Source: Gonium pectorale (taxonomy: Eukaryota > Chlorophyta > Chlorophyceae > Chlamydomonadales > Volvocaceae). Taken from it: 64,000 nucleotides of DNA. Shown one piece after another: positions 59,972-64,000 of this stretch; the stretch's first letter is position 1; every line of letters begins with the position of its first letter. The notes below the pieces were generated by a model. The model did no database searches. It saw only the letters and a list, made by a program, of their open reading frames with translations, and was not told the origin of the DNA. Location: positions 2,186,592-2,250,591 of the forward strand of contig LSYV01000003.1 in assembly GCA_001584585.1 (NCBI GenBank). Direction: 5' to 3'. Made by a program: the position numbers and the translations under genes.

Positions 59972-62900
59972 ATGCTTCGGCTTGAGGAGCCGGCAGGCCT
60001 CAAGGAGTCTCCACTCTTCGACGCCGAGTGGTACTTCCCATTCAGTTTTGGGGCGCTGCGTCGCGGCGGTCACGGCATCGTCACTCGCTATAAGGTGTGA
60101 GTACCTGCCCCCCGGCCCCTCCCCTTGCCTGTTTTCGGTTGACCTTGGCCTTGGCACACCGTCCGGCCCATCGCAGCCGCATGTCGGGGACCCAGGGCTA
60201 CCGCCTCCTGGGCCACAGCGAGGTCCCGCGCTCTTCGCAAAGGGCTCTGGAGAACCTGCGAATTCTCTTGCCGCCTCGGCAGCATCACCAGCAGCTGTGG
60301 ACGAACTGCCTGTACCAGAGCGGCCACCTAGCGACAGCTACCTTGAAATCACGTTTCCCTTCAGGTGAGGCACCCAAGCCAAAGCCTGCCTTCAGCCACC
60401 GCCTCCCAAGGCCCTCTTTGTCCCGGGGACATACCCACGGTCGGTGGCCCATGGTTGCGGCGGTTGCGAGCCCACACACCATTGGACGGGCAACAGCCAT
60501 CGACCCTCTCGTGGCGTCCTTTGTACCCTGCCGCTGCCTTGCAAACAATACGCCTGCGCGCGGGCTCATGTGACCGGAATGGGATCCCATGACGCGCGCC
60601 CTGCGTCCCGCCCTTCAACCTCACCTGCACTGCAGCAAGGACGCCCAGCTCCGGGAGCACTATCAGCGCTTCTTCACGGACCATATGCGCTTCGGACTGC
60701 TGCTGGAGGACCTGGACACGCTAGCAGGTGGGATGCTGGGTGGGGAACGGGGTGCCGTGTGGACAGGAAGCGACTCAGGTAGGTGCTAGAGGCGCGGGTA
60801 CCCCGGCATGACGTGCGTGGTGTGACGCGTGCCAGCGGTGGGGGCCTGAGGGGAGCACGGGGTTGTCGAGCCATGCAGGGGCCTGCAGGTCTGCATAGGG
60901 AGCGGGGCAAGGGATTGGGGTAAGGTCTGGCGCGCTGCAGGATAGACTCCACGATTTTGCCCGCCATCGCAGGCAACATCGCCGCCCGTCACGCGGGCGT
61001 CACCAACCGCGTGCTGCTGACTGCGTCCATCGACCGCCTCTCCTGGCTGAGGGACCCGGCCGTCGGGGAGGTCACACTGTCGCACGACCTGCGCATGGCG
61101 GGGCAGGCAGGCGGGGCTGCGGGCGGACGGGCGATCCATGGCGCCCGCATTTGCGGGCCTGCCGCCTGGCCCGCTGCGGACACGGCACCCACAATGGCAC
61201 CCCCGCATGCACGGATACCTGCCTTGCAGCTTGCGTCGGGGTCGCAAGTGCGGCGGGCGCTTTGCACAGCGCAACGCGATGATGTCACGTCCTGACGTGT
61301 CCTCGTTTTCGCCCTGGCGCCACTCTGCAGGTGGTGTGGGCGGGCCGCAGCAGCATGGAGGTGCTCATCGAGCTGGCCAGCTGGGAGCACGACGCGCGCC
61401 GGCCGCAGTGGCACTTCGTGGGCGTGGCGCGGTTCGTGCTGGTGGTGCGCACACCCGACCGCACCAGCGCAGCCAGCGTGCCGGCGCTCGTGCCGCAGAC
61501 GGAGCGCGAGCGGGCGCTGTTCGAGCAGGGCAAGGTGGGCCCACCGAGCAGGCCGCGACGCAACCCGGGACGCGGGCGCCCACCGCACACGCCACAACCG
61601 GCACACCGCAGGCCCGCAGTGCATGCAGTGATGAGCGGCGTGCCGGGGATGTCCCGAGGCGCTCGTTGTAGTAGTCCCCGGGCTCCGTGTCTGCCCCAGC
61701 AGTGACCATGCGTGCGTCGGCACTTTGCGGGGTGGCTGCATCCCGGGTGCACCCGCTCCAGCATGCGACTTTGAAGCGAAGCATCATCCGCAATGTGCCG
61801 CATGCCAGGTGCACATGGAGCTGCGGCAGCGGCGGCGGGAGTCGCACTGGGCGCGCAAGCCGCCCACGGCCGACGAGGTGACGCTGGTGCACGACCTGAT
61901 CCGCAACCATCACCTGCACCGGGTGGCTGCGCACCACCACCACCACCACAGCGGCACGCAGCTGGGCGCGGTGCCCATGCAGCGCACCACCCTGCACAGC
62001 GCTTGCTTGATGCACAGGTGGGCGGGAAGGGGGCTGGCTGCCGGGGTGGCGGGATGGGGTAGCCGGGGTCAAGGATGGAGAAGATGGGTGGGGGAGTTAG
62101 CAGTCAAGACGCCAGGCCCGTTTACGTGCACTGCGGACACCGGGGCAGCTTGCGGCGTCTCATGGCAGGCGAGGGTAGCGGGACCCGTGGCGATGCAAGC
62201 TTGTGGGGTTGCCCCTTGTGGGTTGCGCTGGTTGTCGCGGGTGTGCGCTTGGAGGCGGTTGGAGACGGGCGGCAGTCGCCCCGGCATTGCAGCTCATGGC
62301 CTAACGCCTGGTTTGGCGCGTGACCCTGCGCATGGCCCCGTAGCCAAGACCGGAACATATTCAACGTCATCTTCGGGGGGCACCTGCTGCGGCTGGCCTA
62401 CGAGCACGCCTTTGCGACTGCCGCGCTGCACGCTGGTGAGCGCTGCGGGCGCCGCTTGCTTCGCCACGGCGTCAGTCCACACATGCCCGCCCACCCGTGC
62501 TCGCGCAATGGGTGGAGTCCATGGCCACCTGGTCACATATGCTCAGCCCGGAGGCACCGCCCGGTCCCGCACCCTCCCCATTGATTCTGCATCGCCTGCC
62601 CAGCCGTGCTATCTGCCTTGCAGAGGCGGCTCGGATCACGCGCCCCGATACCCAAGCCTGGGATTGTTTGTGGGCCGACCGATGCTGCCATGCCTCCAAC
62701 TATTACCGTACGCCCCGCAGGTGAGTACTGCGACTCGCTGTCGATGGACGACGTCTCATTCTTGCAGCCTGTGCCCATCGGCACGCTGCTGCGACTCACC
62801 GGTCAGGTGCGTGGGCATGGAGCACTCCACGCACGCGGGACGCGGGACGTGCGCTAGCTGCGCCTCTTTGGCAACCCAAATCAACCGACAACCGCCCGCT

Positions 62901-63680
62901 CATGCGAGATGGGTGCCGCCTCGCGCTGCCGTTGCCTCTCTGCGCCAATGACGTACCCCGCTGCAAGCTGCCAAGCCCCGCACTCCTGACCACTGTTACG
63001 GCGTGTGTGCACGGGGGGGGGCGGTGCAACGGTACGGTGGAACGGTTGTGAGGCTGTCCCGCGCGGCGCCCACGCTCCTGCCATCCCATCCCGCGCATCC
63101 AGGTTGTGTACACGGAGGGGCCGGTGGTGCGGGTGCACGTGCGCGCGAGCAAGGTGGAGCCCGGCGCTCCCGAACAGAGCGTCGTCACCAACGTGTTCAG
63201 GTGCGACCGGGACGAGGGGAGGGGGATAGAAGAGAGCTGGGGCCGGGCGTAGCGCTGCACGCAGCGCGCCAAAGGCACCAACTAAACGACGGGACGCTGT
63301 CGCCCGGAGGTCGACACGGCGCTGGCATGTCAGGAACGGTGGCCGAGCGGCAAAAAGCGATTACCGACATGTGTCTGCGCTTGTGCTCCGCCGTCGCTGG
63401 CGCCTTGACCTTGATCTACCTTTGTAGGTGCAGCGGCGACGTCGTTGCGTCGTTGCGCTGCCGCCATCGTCAGCCCCCCTCCCTGCCTATCGTTGGCCGC
63501 TGCCTCCTGGCCTTGCCTCCGGTCCGCAGCTTCGCGTTTGTATCCCCCAGCGGCCCCGTGCGGCGCGTGGTTCCGGAGGCCATGGTGGAGGCCATGGAGT
63601 ACCTGATGGGCCACCGGCAGCATCGGCAGGACGAGGCGTCGCTGGCCATGATGGACGCGGCGGCCAGGTCCCGGCTATAA
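59972..63680 (+). CDS. Acyl-CoA thioesterase, ACOT9/10-like double hotdog
   Basis: Hydrolyses acyl-CoA to free fatty acid and CoA; homologues are mitochondrial. Exons: 59972-60094, 60177-60364, 60636-60727, 60973-61106, 61331-61534, 61809-62017, 62344-62435, 62721-62806, 63103-63200, 63530-63680; 458 residues from this ATG. First hotdog: MRFGLLLEDLDTLAGNIAARH, LLTASIDRLSWL, then VVWAGRSSMEVLIELASW. Second hotdog: DRNIFNVIFGGHLLRLAYEHA, SMDDVSFLQPVPIGTLLRLTG and VVRVHVRASKVEPG. This order and spacing match ACOT9/10. The intron after 61106 has a GC donor (CAG/GCAGGC), required by phase. Oddities: an Ala/Ser/Pro-rich insert in exon 2 and a run of six His (61932-61949) between the domains. The start is uncertain; the Arg-rich upstream frame suggests a missed presequence. 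Confidence 0.9.
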
Positions 63681-64000
63681 CGGGGCGTGCGAGGGCAGCG
63701 GCGCCAGGGGCCCCAGGGGTGCCGACGGCCGCTGGCAAAAGCGTCTGCAGTGGCGGGAGCATTGGACGTGGCCCTCCCGCCTGTGAGCCCATTCTAAGGT
63801 GTAGCGACTGTGGTGGCGACCACCGCAGAGCTGTCGCTACGGCAGCGGCGGCTGGGGCGGCTGCAGCGGCTGCAGCGGCATGCCCTGCGGGCGCAGGGAT
63901 TGTAAGCGAAAGGTCACGGGTCAGGTCTCCAAGACCCGCGGTCGTGCTGTCAGGAGTCGTCATCTAGGTCCTACGCAGGGAGCCAGTGGGGCCAGGGCCT
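63681..64000. other. 3' flank of thioesterase gene
   Basis: No further gene is visible before the window ends. TGTAA at 63901-63905, about 220 bp after the stop, is a good poly(A) signal candidate. A short GCAGCGGCTG-like repetitive patch lies at about 63840-63890. Confidence 0.55.

Overview
This window is nuclear DNA from a chlamydomonadalean (volvocine-type) green alga. The signs are GC-rich coding sequence, very intron-dense genes, TGTAA polyadenylation motifs downstream of several stops, axonemal (flagellar) genes, and an extracellular subtilase with a proline-rich tail like algal matrix proteins. All gene models were spliced by eye from conserved protein sequence plus GT-AG (two GC-AG) sites. 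Every exon chain below keeps phase across all junctions. The species cannot be fixed from the sequence alone.

Layout, left to right: (1) 2-5609 (+), methionine synthase reductase cut at its 5' end, with a huge Glu/Lys/Ala repeat between its flavin domains; (2) 6806-10344 (+), cysteine synthase with a probable transit peptide; (3) 10954-13010 (+), a short-chain dehydrogenase; (4) 14409-15086 (-), a small unrecognised protein with one hydrophobic segment; (5) 15508-18156 (+), a plant-type wax synthase of the MBOAT family; (6) 19507-22063 (-), a six-kelch-repeat protein, head-to-head with (7) 22595-46050 (+), a complete 60-exon, 4199-residue axonemal inner-arm dynein heavy chain; (8) 46051-48953, a 2.9 kb gene-free stretch with three strong inverted repeats; (9) 48954-59088 (+), a 22-exon subtilisin-like protease with PA14-like regions and a Pro-rich region; (10) 59972-63680 (+), an ACOT9/10-type double-hotdog acyl-CoA thioesterase.

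Functionally the window mixes sulfur amino-acid metabolism (1, 2), lipid metabolism (5, 10), flagellar motility (7, perhaps 6) and extracellular proteolysis (9). This is normal for a eukaryotic chromosome and does not suggest a gene cluster. The best leads are the natural EAAAK-like helix in the reductase, the foldback DNA at 46.9-47.9 kb, the domain architecture of the subtilase, the orphan minus-strand gene, and a recurring pattern of low-complexity inserts in otherwise conserved enzymes.
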